A stretch of 64,000 nt of DNA, from assembly GCF_025567125.1 (NCBI RefSeq), contig NZ_JAOQJI010000011.1, positions 37,950 to 101,949 on the forward strand. Direction: 5' to 3'. This stretch comes from Phocaeicola fibrisolvens. Lineage in GTDB: Bacteria; Bacteroidota; Bacteroidia; Bacteroidales; Bacteroidaceae. This document shows, in pieces, positions 52,512 through 60,425 of the stretch. Position numbers and translations under genes: made by a program. Each line of letters starts with the position of its first letter. Position 1 is the stretch's first letter. The notes below the pieces were generated by a model, which had not been told where the DNA came from, ran no database searches, and saw only the letters and a list, made by a program, of their open reading frames with translations.

Positions 52512-52945
52512 AATGGTTTTAATGGTTTATAATACTCTTTGTTATACAATTCGTTGATTTCGTCCCAGTGTTTCTGTAGATGGTCCACAAGGATATTGCT
52601 GATAAAGCCGGATATGCTCATCTCCGGAGCGATGACAGGCAGTACCCGTTTGATGCACTCGGCCACTTCACGGTTGATATACACATGGGAACGGTTTGAC
52701 GCGGGTATATTGACCAGAAACCTTTCCCGGTATCCGAAGGATTCATCCTTTTTCCTTTTGGGCTTCTCCACGGAGGGCTTTTCCGCTGGAGTATCTGCCG
52801 GTACGGTTGCGGCGGGGCTTTTCGCTTCCTGATGTTCCACGGACTTTTCTTTCGGGGCGGGGCTGTCCTTGCCGAAAACAGGTATGTCACCGACAATGAT
52901 TTCCTTCAGGACATCTTCGTCCACCTCAACGATTTTCTTTTTCAT
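52508..52945 (-). CDS. traB: DUF3408 family protein (traB position)
   Basis: A 145-residue protein with a Lys/Pro/Ala-rich linker (about 25-70) and a C-terminal DUF3408 domain (VYINREVAECIKR, then PEMSISGFISNILVDHL in outline). Related to the next gene but without a membrane helix. Coupled by overlaps to traA and traC; may bind DNA with the ParA-type TraA. Confidence 0.8.
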   Translation of the reverse strand: MKKKIVEVDEDVLKEIIVGDIPVFGKDSPAPKEKSVEHQEAKSPAATVPADTPAEKPSVEKPKRKKDESFGYRERFLVNIPASNRSHVYINREVAECIKRVLPVIAPEMSISGFISNILVDHLQKHWDEINELYNKEYYKPLKPF

Positions 52946-53709
52946 GACTGTCCAAGTTTAAGTTTGACCATAAGCTCTTCCGCAAGTTCCACCAGACCGC
53001 TGCCTTCCAGTTGTCTGGCTGGAGGCGGCAGCAGCGTGCAACGGAAAAAGGCACGCTTGGCATGGGTTATCTCCTTTTCATAACGGCACAGGTCAGGAAG
53101 CGTGCTGTCAAGGACTGTCAGATGCAGCTCTCTCATGACCTCCGAATATGACCTGAGAATCTCCACATTGGTACGTTTTTTCAACTTGTTCCAGAAAAAG
53201 AAGATGTCCTTGAGTAACGGAGTATTTTCCATCTTCTTGATATGGTCAAGTACAGTCGTGGCAAAGGACAGTGTACTCTGCATCACAATCAGGTCCGGAA
53301 CGGTGGGAGTAAGCACGTAATCCATATTGACAATCGTACGGAATACCCCGGTGGACTCGACCGTTCCGGGAAGATCCACGAAAATAAGGTCGTAATCCCC
53401 GCTTGCCGCAATCGCATCAGCCGCCTCCCTTGCCTTTTCAGCGGTGGAGCCTACAATGGGATAGGCCTTTTTCTGCACTTGGTTCCACTGCTGTTTGATC
53501 AGTTGCCGGTAATAGGCACTGTTGGAAACAGCCTTTTTGTCACGCTCCCTCATACGTACGAGACTGTGTTGGGGAGAGTCACAGTCAACGATAGCCACGT
53601 TCAGTCCCTTCTCGAAATGGAAGTAACTGGCAAGCACTACGGACAGGGCCGATTTCCCGACCCCTCCTTTCTGGTTGCTAATCGCAACGAACAAAGTTTC
53701 TTTACTCAT
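52942..53709 (-). CDS. traA: ParA-family ATPase TraA
   Basis: A 255-residue ParA/MinD-type ATPase with deviant Walker A NQKGGVGKSA near residue 12 and a Walker B-like FVDLPGTVES near residue 110. First gene of traA-traD. Likely positions or regulates the mating apparatus or DNA together with the DUF3408 proteins. Confidence 0.92.
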   Translation of the reverse strand: MSKETLFVAISNQKGGVGKSALSVVLASYFHFEKGLNVAIVDCDSPQHSLVRMRERDKKAVSNSAYYRQLIKQQWNQVQKKAYPIVGSTAEKAREAADAIAASGDYDLIFVDLPGTVESTGVFRTIVNMDYVLTPTVPDLIVMQSTLSFATTVLDHIKKMENTPLLKDIFFFWNKLKKRTNVEILRSYSEVMRELHLTVLDSTLPDLCRYEKEITHAKRAFFRCTLLPPPARQLEGSGLVELAEELMVKLKLGQS

Positions 53710-53859
53710 AAGTCTTTCTTTTTAATTGTTATTGAATAAATACCGGTGTCATCCACTAATCCGTGAATCCGCAGACGTTTCTTTCCAACCATCCAAATCC
53801 GCATCCATTAACGGTATCATCCAGTGTCATAACCTTTGATGCTACTGTTACCGCATCTT

Positions 53860-53937
53860 TCCGACATCGCTTCCATCCGCGGTCTGTCTGTTGGTCATGA
53901 CAATCCGTCAACGGTCCCGTCCGATATTGCTTCCATC
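53860..53937. repeat. 18-bp direct repeats spaced 60 bp
   Basis: TCCGACATCGCTTCCATC at 53860-53877 and TCCGATATTGCTTCCATC at 53920-53937 (two differences). Confidence 0.65.
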
Positions 53938-54133
53938 ATCCCAACCGTTACCGGAATCATCGGATAATATGACCATTATTCCGCTATCAGAAGGCCGGTT
54001 GCAACCGTCCGCACTGCAAATAAAAAAGGATTTTCCCGAATAATCGCCATCATCCGGAGACGGTGACGACCCTTGTCATCGTATGACATCTTGTTACATA
54101 TAACATACTGTTTTATAGGTAGATATACCGCCG

Positions 54134-54141
54134 TAACTTTG
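54134..54141 (+). promoter_or_regulatory. candidate mob operon promoter -7 box
   Basis: TAACTTTG (TAnnTTTG) reading towards mobA, 242 bases upstream, next to the palindromes at 54074-54105. Confidence 0.4.
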
Positions 54142-54196
54142 CCACCGACAACGGAATGGATGCCGGATGGAGTTATCCCGAAGCCGAAGAATGAGG

Positions 54197-54352
54197 CTGA
54201 AGGTCAAAATTCAATTTGACTTCAGGCAAATTCATGTTCAAGCGAACATAGCAAGTTGTGTTTTGGGCAGCCCGAAATGATTCGGGCATCCCAAAACAAA
54301 CTTGCCACTCGCCTGAAGGCTCGGGAGGGATTTCCTCCAAAGTCGGAAATCC
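54197..54352. other. presumed origin of transfer (oriT) hairpin array
   Basis: Four inverted repeats in a row: CTGAAGGTCAAA/TTTGACTTCAG (54197-54226, one bulged G); a long one, GCAAGTTGTGTTTTGGG...CCCAAAACAAACTTGC, with inner GCCCGAA/TTCGGGC (54251-54305, one bulged G); GGAGG/CCTCC; and GGATTTCC/GGAAATCC. They lie directly before mobA and relaxase mobB, the usual oriT place. The nick site cannot be named. Confidence 0.65.
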
Positions 54353-54382
54353 ATGACGTAAAATCAGAAACAGAAAATCTCA

Positions 54383-54853
54383 ATGCGTATGGAAGAAAAC
54401 AGTAAAAGAAGAACAAGAAGAAGCACGGGCAGAAAACCGAAGACCGACCCGGCAGTATTCCGCTACGGTATCAAACTGACTTCGGAAGAGAACGGAAATT
54501 TCGAGCTGCTGTTTGAAAAATCCGGGATGAAACAACGGGCAAGATTCATCAAGGCGATGATTTTCGGACGTGAAATGAAGGTCGTCAGAATCGACAAGGC
54601 TGCGATGGACTACTATATCAGACTTACAAATTTCTATCACCAGTTCCAGGCCATTGGCAACAACTACAACCAGACTGTTAAGGCAGTCAAGTCCAATTTC
54701 GGCGAGAAACGGGCGTTCGCCCTGCTCCGCAATCTGGAAAAGGCCACCATCGACCTGGTGGTGCTGAGCAAGCGGATCATCATGCTTACCCGGGAGTTCG
54801 AGGAGGAATACCTTATAAAAAGAAAGAAGGAGGAACAGCAGAATGGTGGCTAA
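54383..54853 (+). CDS. mobA: mobilisation accessory protein MobA
   Basis: A 156-residue basic protein; N-terminal Arg/Lys run, then a ribbon-helix-helix-like segment (AVFRYGIKLTSEENGNF) and a helical C-terminus with a conserved GNNYNQTVK. Accessory relaxosome proteins of this type bind oriT and help the relaxase. Overlaps mobB by 11 bases. Confidence 0.87.
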   Translation: MRMEENSKRRTRRSTGRKPKTDPAVFRYGIKLTSEENGNFELLFEKSGMKQRARFIKAMIFGREMKVVRIDKAAMDYYIRLTNFYHQFQAIGNNYNQTVKAVKSNFGEKRAFALLRNLEKATIDLVVLSKRIIMLTREFEEEYLIKRKKEEQQNGG

Positions 54854-56096
54854 GATCAACAGGGGTGTATCACTCTACGGGGCGGTCATCTACAACCAGC
54901 GTAAAGTGGATGAGGCAACCGCCCGTATCATCGCGGGCAACCGCATGATTACCGACCTCACCGGAAATCCCCACAATGTCATGCAGCAGACGCTATGGGC
55001 TTTCGAGAGCTACCTCGCCGCCAACAGGAACACGGAGAAGCCGGTGCTGCATATCTCCCTGAACCCATCGGCGGACGACCGCCTCACGGACGGGCAGTTC
55101 GCGGAACTGGCACGCGAGTACATGCGGAAAATGGGCTACAGCGACCAGCCCTACATCGTCTATCTGCACGAGGACATCGGCCGCAGGCATGTCCATATTG
55201 TCTCCACCTGCGTGAAGGAGAACGGCGAGAAAATCAGTGACGCATACGAATGGAATCGTTCGATGAAAGCCTGCCGGGAACTGGAAAACAGATTCGGACT
55301 CAAGCCTGTGGCTGACAAGCGGAACGAACTGCTGGAACCGTATCTCAAGAAGGCGGACTACCGGGACGGGGACGTGAAACGTCAGGTCGGCAATATCCTC
55401 AAAAGTGTGTTCACCGCCTACCGCTTCCAGACATTCGGGGAGTTCAGTGCCATGCTCTCATGCTTCAACATCGAGGCCAAACAGGTTCGGGGAGAATTTG
55501 AAGGCTCACCCTACAACGGTATCGTATATACCCTGACGGACGATGCGGGCGGGCCGGTATGCACGCCCATCAAGTCTTCGCTCATCGGCAAGCGCTTCGG
55601 CTACGAAGGGATAGAAAAAAGGATTGCCGTCAATGTCCGAGATTTCAGAAACCGGAAGTGGCAGCCGAAAATCCATGATGCCGTCACGCTGGCCAGGCAC
55701 GGCTGCCGAGGAAACCGGGAAGATTTCATCCGGCTGCTCGGGGAAAAGGGCATTGACGTGGTGTTCAGGGAAAACGAGGAAGGCCGTATCTACGGCGTGA
55801 CCTTCATAGACCACAGAAACCGTGAGGTATATAACGGTTCCCGTCTGGGCAAGGAGTTTTCCGCCAACGCCTTCGAACAGCTTTTTAACAGGCCGCAGGA
55901 ATTTCCGGAGCCGGAATCCACCGGACAATATACCTCCACACGGGAGAGCCTTTCCGACAACATGGAAAGCGCCATCGAGCAGGCTTTCGGAATATTCAGT
56001 CCCGACATCAACGGGCCGGACCCACAGGAGGAGGCACTCGCCCGCAGACTACAACGCAAGAAAAAGAAGAAACGCCGTTCACGCGGCATATCCTGA
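54843..56096 (+). CDS. mobB: relaxase MobB
   Basis: A 417-residue relaxase/mobilisation nuclease. The metal-binding histidine motif is HEDIGRRHVHIV, with His109, His116 and His118. Candidate catalytic Tyr12 and Tyr17 are near the N-terminus. It should nick oriT and stay bound to the 5' end of the transferred strand. The C-terminus is Lys/Arg-rich. Confidence 0.93.
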   Translation: MVAKINRGVSLYGAVIYNQRKVDEATARIIAGNRMITDLTGNPHNVMQQTLWAFESYLAANRNTEKPVLHISLNPSADDRLTDGQFAELAREYMRKMGYSDQPYIVYLHEDIGRRHVHIVSTCVKENGEKISDAYEWNRSMKACRELENRFGLKPVADKRNELLEPYLKKADYRDGDVKRQVGNILKSVFTAYRFQTFGEFSAMLSCFNIEAKQVRGEFEGSPYNGIVYTLTDDAGGPVCTPIKSSLIGKRFGYEGIEKRIAVNVRDFRNRKWQPKIHDAVTLARHGCRGNREDFIRLLGEKGIDVVFRENEEGRIYGVTFIDHRNREVYNGSRLGKEFSANAFEQLFNRPQEFPEPESTGQYTSTRESLSDNMESAIEQAFGIFSPDINGPDPQEEALARRLQRKKKKKRRSRGIS

Positions 56097-56130
56097 TTGT
56101 CAATTACCAACCATCAAAATTTTTACAGTT

Positions 56131-58164
56131 ATGCAACAAGAAGATGATTTGAGAGGACTGGCCAAGGTCATGGAGTTCATGCGTGCCATTTCCATCGTGT
56201 TTATTGTAATCCATGTCTACTGGTTCTGCTACAGCGCATTCGTGGGCATGGGTATCAACATCGGAGTCGTGGACAGGATTCTGCTGAACTTCCAGAGGAC
56301 GGCAGGACTGTTCAGCAACCTGCTTGTGACGAAAGTGTTCGCCTTCATATTCCTGGGACTTTCGTGTCTGGGTACGAAAGGTGTCAAGAACCAGAAGATG
56401 ACGTGGCGGAAAATATACGCCGCCTTCCTCGGCGGCATCGTCCTATTCTTCATGAACTGGTGGATGCTTGACCTGCCGTTCAATACGACAGTGAACGCTA
56501 CCGTATATACGCTGACGCTCACCATAGGCTACATTCTCCTGCTCATGTCGGGAATATGGATCAGCCGTATGCTGAAACACAACCTCATGGAAGACGTGTT
56601 CAACACCGCCAACGAAAGTTTCATGCAGGAAACAAGGCTTATGGAAAACGAGTATTCCGTCAACCTGCCCACGAAATTTGTCTATCAGGGCAAGGAATGG
56701 GACGGCTGGATCAATATCGTAAACCCGTTCCGAGCCTCTATCGTACTGGGAACACCGGGCTCCGGAAAGAGCTATGCCGTGGTGAACAACTACATCAAAC
56801 AGCAAATCGAGAAATCCTTTGCCATGTATATCTATGACTACAAGTTTCCGGACCTCTCGGAGATAGCCTACAACCATCTGCTCAAGCACAGACAACATTA
56901 CAAGGTCAAGCCGGAATTCTACGTCATCAATTTCGACGACCCTAGACGCAGCCACCGCTGCAATCCCATCAATCCAAGATTCATGGCGGACATATCGGAT
57001 GCCTATGAGTCAGCTTACACGATAATGCTCAATTTGAACAAGACCTGGATACAGAAACAGGGTGATTTTTTCGTGGAGTCACCGATTATCCTGCTTGCCG
57101 CAATCATCTGGTATTTGCGGATTTACAAGGACGGAAAGTATTGCACGTTCCCTCATGCGATCGAATTTCTTAACAAGCCGTATGCCGATATCTTCACGAT
57201 TCTTACCTCTTATCCGTCCCTCGAAAACTATCTTTCCCCCTTTATGGACGCATGGCAAGGTGGAGCTCAAGACCAGCTCCAGGGCCAGATAGCAAGTGCG
57301 AAAATCCCTCTTTCGCGAATGATCTCGCCACAGCTTTACTGGGTGATGACGGGAGACGATTTCACGCTGGATTTGAACAATCCCGAACACCCCAAAATCC
57401 TCTGCGTGGGCAATAATCCGGACAGGCAGAATATCTATTCGGCGGCTCTCGGCCTGTACAATTCGCGCATCGTCAAATTGGTGAACAAGAAAGGACAACT
57501 GAAAAGTTCCATCATCATCGACGAGCTTCCGACCATCTATTTCCGTGGTATCGACAACCTGATTGCGACCGCCCGAAGCAACAAGGTGGCCGTCTGTCTC
57601 GGCTTCCAGGACTTCTCGCAGCTTGCACGTGACTACGGCGACAAGGAGGCGAAGGTTATCCAGAACACGGTGGGCAATATCTTCAGCGGACAGGTGGTCG
57701 GAGAAACGGCAAAATCATTGTCGGAACGGTTCGGCAAGATTCTCCAGCAGCGGCAGTCCATATCCATCAACCGTCAGGACACTTCGACTTCCATCAACAC
57801 GCAGCTTGATTCCCTGATACCCGCTTCCAAGATAGCCAATCTTTCGCAGGGTACATTCGTTGGCAGCGTGGCAGACAATTTCGGGGAAGAGATAGAGCAG
57901 AAGATTTTCCATGCCCGCATCATCGTGGACAGCGCGAAAGTGTCGGAAGAGATGAAAGCCTACAAGAAAATTCCTGTCATCAACGAGTTCAGGGACGCAG
58001 ACGGAAACGACATCATGCAGCAACAGATTGACCGCAACTACTCGCAGATAAAGGCGGACGTGTTGCAGATAATAGAGGATGAGATAACACGCATAAAAAA
58101 TGATCCGGAACTGAGACACCTCATCCCGCAGCAGGAGGAAGAAGAGAACAATGACGGAGAATAA
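56131..58164 (+). CDS. mobC: type IV coupling protein MobC (VirD4/TraG-type)
   Basis: A 677-residue coupling ATPase linking the relaxosome to the channel. The N-terminal YWFCY domain (motif at 30-34) includes several membrane helices (to about 150). Walker A is GTPGSGKSYAVV at about 206-217, and Walker B is IIIDELPTIYFRG in the C-terminal half. ATG 56131 (MQQEDDL) is the start. Structured leader copy 5 begins 33 bases after its stop. Confidence 0.93.
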   Translation: MQQEDDLRGLAKVMEFMRAISIVFIVIHVYWFCYSAFVGMGINIGVVDRILLNFQRTAGLFSNLLVTKVFAFIFLGLSCLGTKGVKNQKMTWRKIYAAFLGGIVLFFMNWWMLDLPFNTTVNATVYTLTLTIGYILLLMSGIWISRMLKHNLMEDVFNTANESFMQETRLMENEYSVNLPTKFVYQGKEWDGWINIVNPFRASIVLGTPGSGKSYAVVNNYIKQQIEKSFAMYIYDYKFPDLSEIAYNHLLKHRQHYKVKPEFYVINFDDPRRSHRCNPINPRFMADISDAYESAYTIMLNLNKTWIQKQGDFFVESPIILLAAIIWYLRIYKDGKYCTFPHAIEFLNKPYADIFTILTSYPSLENYLSPFMDAWQGGAQDQLQGQIASAKIPLSRMISPQLYWVMTGDDFTLDLNNPEHPKILCVGNNPDRQNIYSAALGLYNSRIVKLVNKKGQLKSSIIIDELPTIYFRGIDNLIATARSNKVAVCLGFQDFSQLARDYGDKEAKVIQNTVGNIFSGQVVGETAKSLSERFGKILQQRQSISINRQDTSTSINTQLDSLIPASKIANLSQGTFVGSVADNFGEEIEQKIFHARIIVDSAKVSEEMKAYKKIPVINEFRDADGNDIMQQQIDRNYSQIKADVLQIIEDEITRIKNDPELRHLIPQQEEEENNDGE

Positions 58165-58197
58165 AGGAAAAAGGAGACCGCTGTTTTATTTCCGCCT

Positions 58198-58353
58198 GCA
58201 AAGGTCGTCCCGTGCCCGCTGGATTGTGCAAGGCCGGGCCCCTCCGTGGTTTGCTGAAAAAATCATCCTCGCCGGGGGCTCCGGTATTTTTTCGCAAAGC
58301 CTTGCGCAATCCGGCACGGGACAGAAAGGCAGGCAAGAAATAAAATACCGGCT
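58198..58353 (+). promoter_or_regulatory. conserved structured leader motif, copy 5
   Basis: Outer stem GTCCCGTGCC/GGCACGGGAC, then GGATTGTGCAAGGC/GCCTTGCGCAATCC (one G-U). Arm TTTGC plus GAAAAAAT pairs with ATTTTTTC plus GCAAA, capped by CATCCTCGC...CCGGT. Second hairpin CGGCTTgacaAGCCG. Minus strand CCTTG-N22-GACCTTTG. Ends 29 bases before the next start. Confidence 0.87.
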
Positions 58354-58382
58354 TGACAAGCCGCAGATGTCTAACTCAAAAA

Positions 58383-58649
58383 ATGAAAAATATGAGCAGA
58401 AGCAACTTCACCCCGATGGAAAGATTCCATGAGATTCTAAACGGACACGGACTACAGGCCATGAACATAGGTACAAACCATATCCGTATCTTCAGGGACG
58501 GACGGAAAATGTTCGACTACTATCCGTTGAGGATGAAACTCTTCGACTACCACAACTGGTACCAGCTTACCTATCCATCCTTCGGCAATGGCGACGGAAA
58601 ATGGGAACAGGAACTTCAGGAGATAATCGGCAGACTTTCCGCCGCATAA
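58383..58649 (+). CDS. unknown small protein
   Basis: An 88-residue basic-to-neutral protein, rich in Tyr, Phe and Trp (MFDYYPLRMKLFDYHNWYQL). No recognised family. First gene after structured leader copy 5; an in-frame ATG three codons later is an alternative start. Confidence 0.62.
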   Translation: MKNMSRSNFTPMERFHEILNGHGLQAMNIGTNHIRIFRDGRKMFDYYPLRMKLFDYHNWYQLTYPSFGNGDGKWEQELQEIIGRLSAA

Positions 58650-58659
58650 ACGGTATGCT

Positions 58660-58911
58660 ATGGCAGCGCACATGAAACAGACGGAATGGGACAACATTCC
58701 CGAATGGGCCATATATGCCCTGGAATACGGAACGGAAGAGGACGGCAGCCTGAACGAAGAGGAACGGGCTATGATTGATAAGTTTGTCGGCACACATTTC
58801 CCGAAAGGATACACGATGAGCGTGGACTGGGACGCCTGCAACGAGTTTGACCGCTATCCCGCATTTGGAGAGCCTTGCAAGACCTGCAAGGTTCTTTTTG
58901 TTTCACCATAA
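58660..58911 (+). CDS. unknown small acidic protein
   Basis: An 83-residue acidic protein with C-terminal CKTCK. Family not recognised. Ten bases after the previous gene, 12 before the next; clearly one operon behind leader copy 5. Confidence 0.62.
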   Translation: MAAHMKQTEWDNIPEWAIYALEYGTEEDGSLNEEERAMIDKFVGTHFPKGYTMSVDWDACNEFDRYPAFGEPCKTCKVLFVSP

Positions 58912-58923
58912 ATACACAGAAAA

Positions 58924-59421
58924 ATGAAAAGAATGACACTGAGCGAATATCTCGCTGTTCCCGAAAATTACCGGGGAGTATGGACTACCGAACGGTGGGA
59001 CATTCCCGATTGGGAAAACTTGAGAAAAAGCCACATGGGAAAACGTACCCTGATGGTATATGACAGAGGCACGTGCCTGCTTGTCGAGGGGCTGAGTCTT
59101 GAAATCGTGGATGACAGTTCCTGGAAGAAGCCGGAGGAAATCAAGAAGGAAATCCGTGAAAAATATCAGGAGTACCGTAATGAAAAGGAACATGAACCGC
59201 ATTTCCTCGAATGCGTCATACGCTGGAACGATACCTTGGAGACACTGGAAACAAGAATAGCCCTGGACATGGATTCCGATACGGAAATGGATGATGAAAT
59301 CTTCTTCTACTGCGATACTCTGGACAGCCTGCTGTCGCTGGCTGACAAAAGCGGGGAAGATTTTGTCATAGCCGGATGTTTCGGATTCGGTGAATATGAA
59401 GAACTGTTACAGACAACATAA
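58924..59421 (+). CDS. unknown acidic protein
   Basis: A 165-residue acidic protein (many Glu/Asp, for example DMDSDTEMDDE near 120) with a basic helical patch at about 70-88. No known domain. The acidic composition resembles DNA-mimic proteins, which is only suggestive. Third gene of the leader-5 operon. Confidence 0.62.
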   Translation: MKRMTLSEYLAVPENYRGVWTTERWDIPDWENLRKSHMGKRTLMVYDRGTCLLVEGLSLEIVDDSSWKKPEEIKKEIREKYQEYRNEKEHEPHFLECVIRWNDTLETLETRIALDMDSDTEMDDEIFFYCDTLDSLLSLADKSGEDFVIAGCFGFGEYEELLQTT

Positions 59422-59427
59422 AAATGA

Positions 59428-59713
59428 ATGAATATGATAATCAAATGTCAGGAACACTATAACAAGGTGGTGGAATACGCAAAAAGTATCGGAGACAATA
59501 CCTTACAACAATGCATCGAACGATTGCAACAGTGGGAAAAGAACTCGAACGGGAAATATGAAATTGAACTCTACCGGGACTTCGCACCCCATTCGTTCGG
59601 ATTCGCCGAAAGAACTCCCGACGGACGGACTGGAGTCGTCGGAGGGGTACTCTATCATGGCAGACCGGACGAATCATACGCCGTGATGCTCAATCCGTTC
59701 CATGGATGGAGCA
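59428..59713 (+). pseudogene. DUF4120 family protein, copy 2, 3' end cut by IS66-type element
   Basis: Parallels DUF4120 copy 1 at 33625 through the whole length (DFAPHSFGFAERTPDG, GGVLYHG, LNPFHGW). The last few residues and the stop are replaced by the IS66-type end at 59714, after which the frame runs on into IS sequence. Only about three residues are lost, so some function could remain with an aberrant tail. Confidence 0.8.
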
Positions 59714-60425
59714 GTAAGCATTCTATTTTCCGCTACGACAATTTTATCGGCTGTTTTTCAGCCGATAAAATAAAAATGTCCGCAAGAAAATATTTTTGTT
59801 TTAACATTCCGATTTATAAAAACATGGCAGAAGAGCCTTCTTGTCGCAGTCCTTACCATGAAGAATACATTCAAACAAGTGTTTCAGGTAATCCTGAGGA
59901 TCTATATCGTTCAACTTACAGCTTTCTATCAGAGAGAAGATGAATGCCGAGTTTTCTGCGGCTGCCTCACTTCCTATATTCATGCAGTTCTTAAGTAGCA
60001 GCTTTACAGGTTTCATTCTTTGCTCACAGAGGTTGTTCGAGATTTCCGCAGAACCGTCCTTTAGTATATTTCTCAGGGATTTCCACTGGTTTAACGTATA
60101 GTTTACTGCCTTTCTCATCAGTTCGTTAGCCATAATCTTCGCATCCTGCATCATCATGACCACCTTATGATGGATACGTTCAAGAATAGGTCCTGTAAGT
60201 TTAAGTCTTTTTCCCTTTATCTGCTCACCGCTGAGTTTCATTGTGCGGAACAGGTCTTCATTCCTGAATAAATCACCGATAGAATCTATTATGTCCATCG
60301 CCGTCCTGTCTGATGGCAAAGCATCAACCCACAACCTCCTGCAGTGCGTCCAGCATCCTATATGAAGCACCTTTGAGCCTTCTCCGTCATACATTCTGTA
60401 AACCGTATATCCGTCTGTAGATATA
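59714..60425 (-). mobile_element. IS66-family element, one end only
   Basis: Starts with GTAAGC, the typical IS66 terminus, inside DUF4120 copy 2. A TTTATCGGCTG/CAGCCGATAAA hairpin (about 59744-59772) lies between the end and the transposase stop. The other end is removed or displaced by an IS1380-type insertion at 60426. Confidence 0.78.
59801..60425 (-). pseudogene. IS66 transposase, C-terminal fragment
   Basis: About 208 codons of the DDE transposase C-terminus: DGYTVYRMYDG, then HIGCWTHCRRLWVDAL and the NNLCEQRMKPVKLLLKN block with the terminal Glu of the catalytic triad region. The frame continues to the IS1380 edge at 60425 without a start, so the gene is truncated at its 5' side and not functional. 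Confidence 0.88.

Larger units (their letters stand above)
53710..54382. other. traA-mobA intergenic region with presumed oriT and regulatory repeats
   Basis: 673 bp without a gene, between divergent traA and mobA. The left part (53750-54000) is pyrimidine-rich and repetitive, including an 18-bp direct repeat spaced exactly 60 bp (53860 and 53920). The middle has palindromes TGTCAT-N3-ATGACA (54074-54088) and TGTTA-N4-TAACA (54093-54105 region). The right part is an array of hairpins expected at oriT. Confidence 0.7.

Noticed and set aside
20797..58353. The five motifs as non-autonomous transposons (MITE/REP)
   Set aside because: All lie on the same strand, each directly before an operon start, with low sequence identity but kept pairing; this points to function rather than random insertion, although a mobile origin cannot be excluded.
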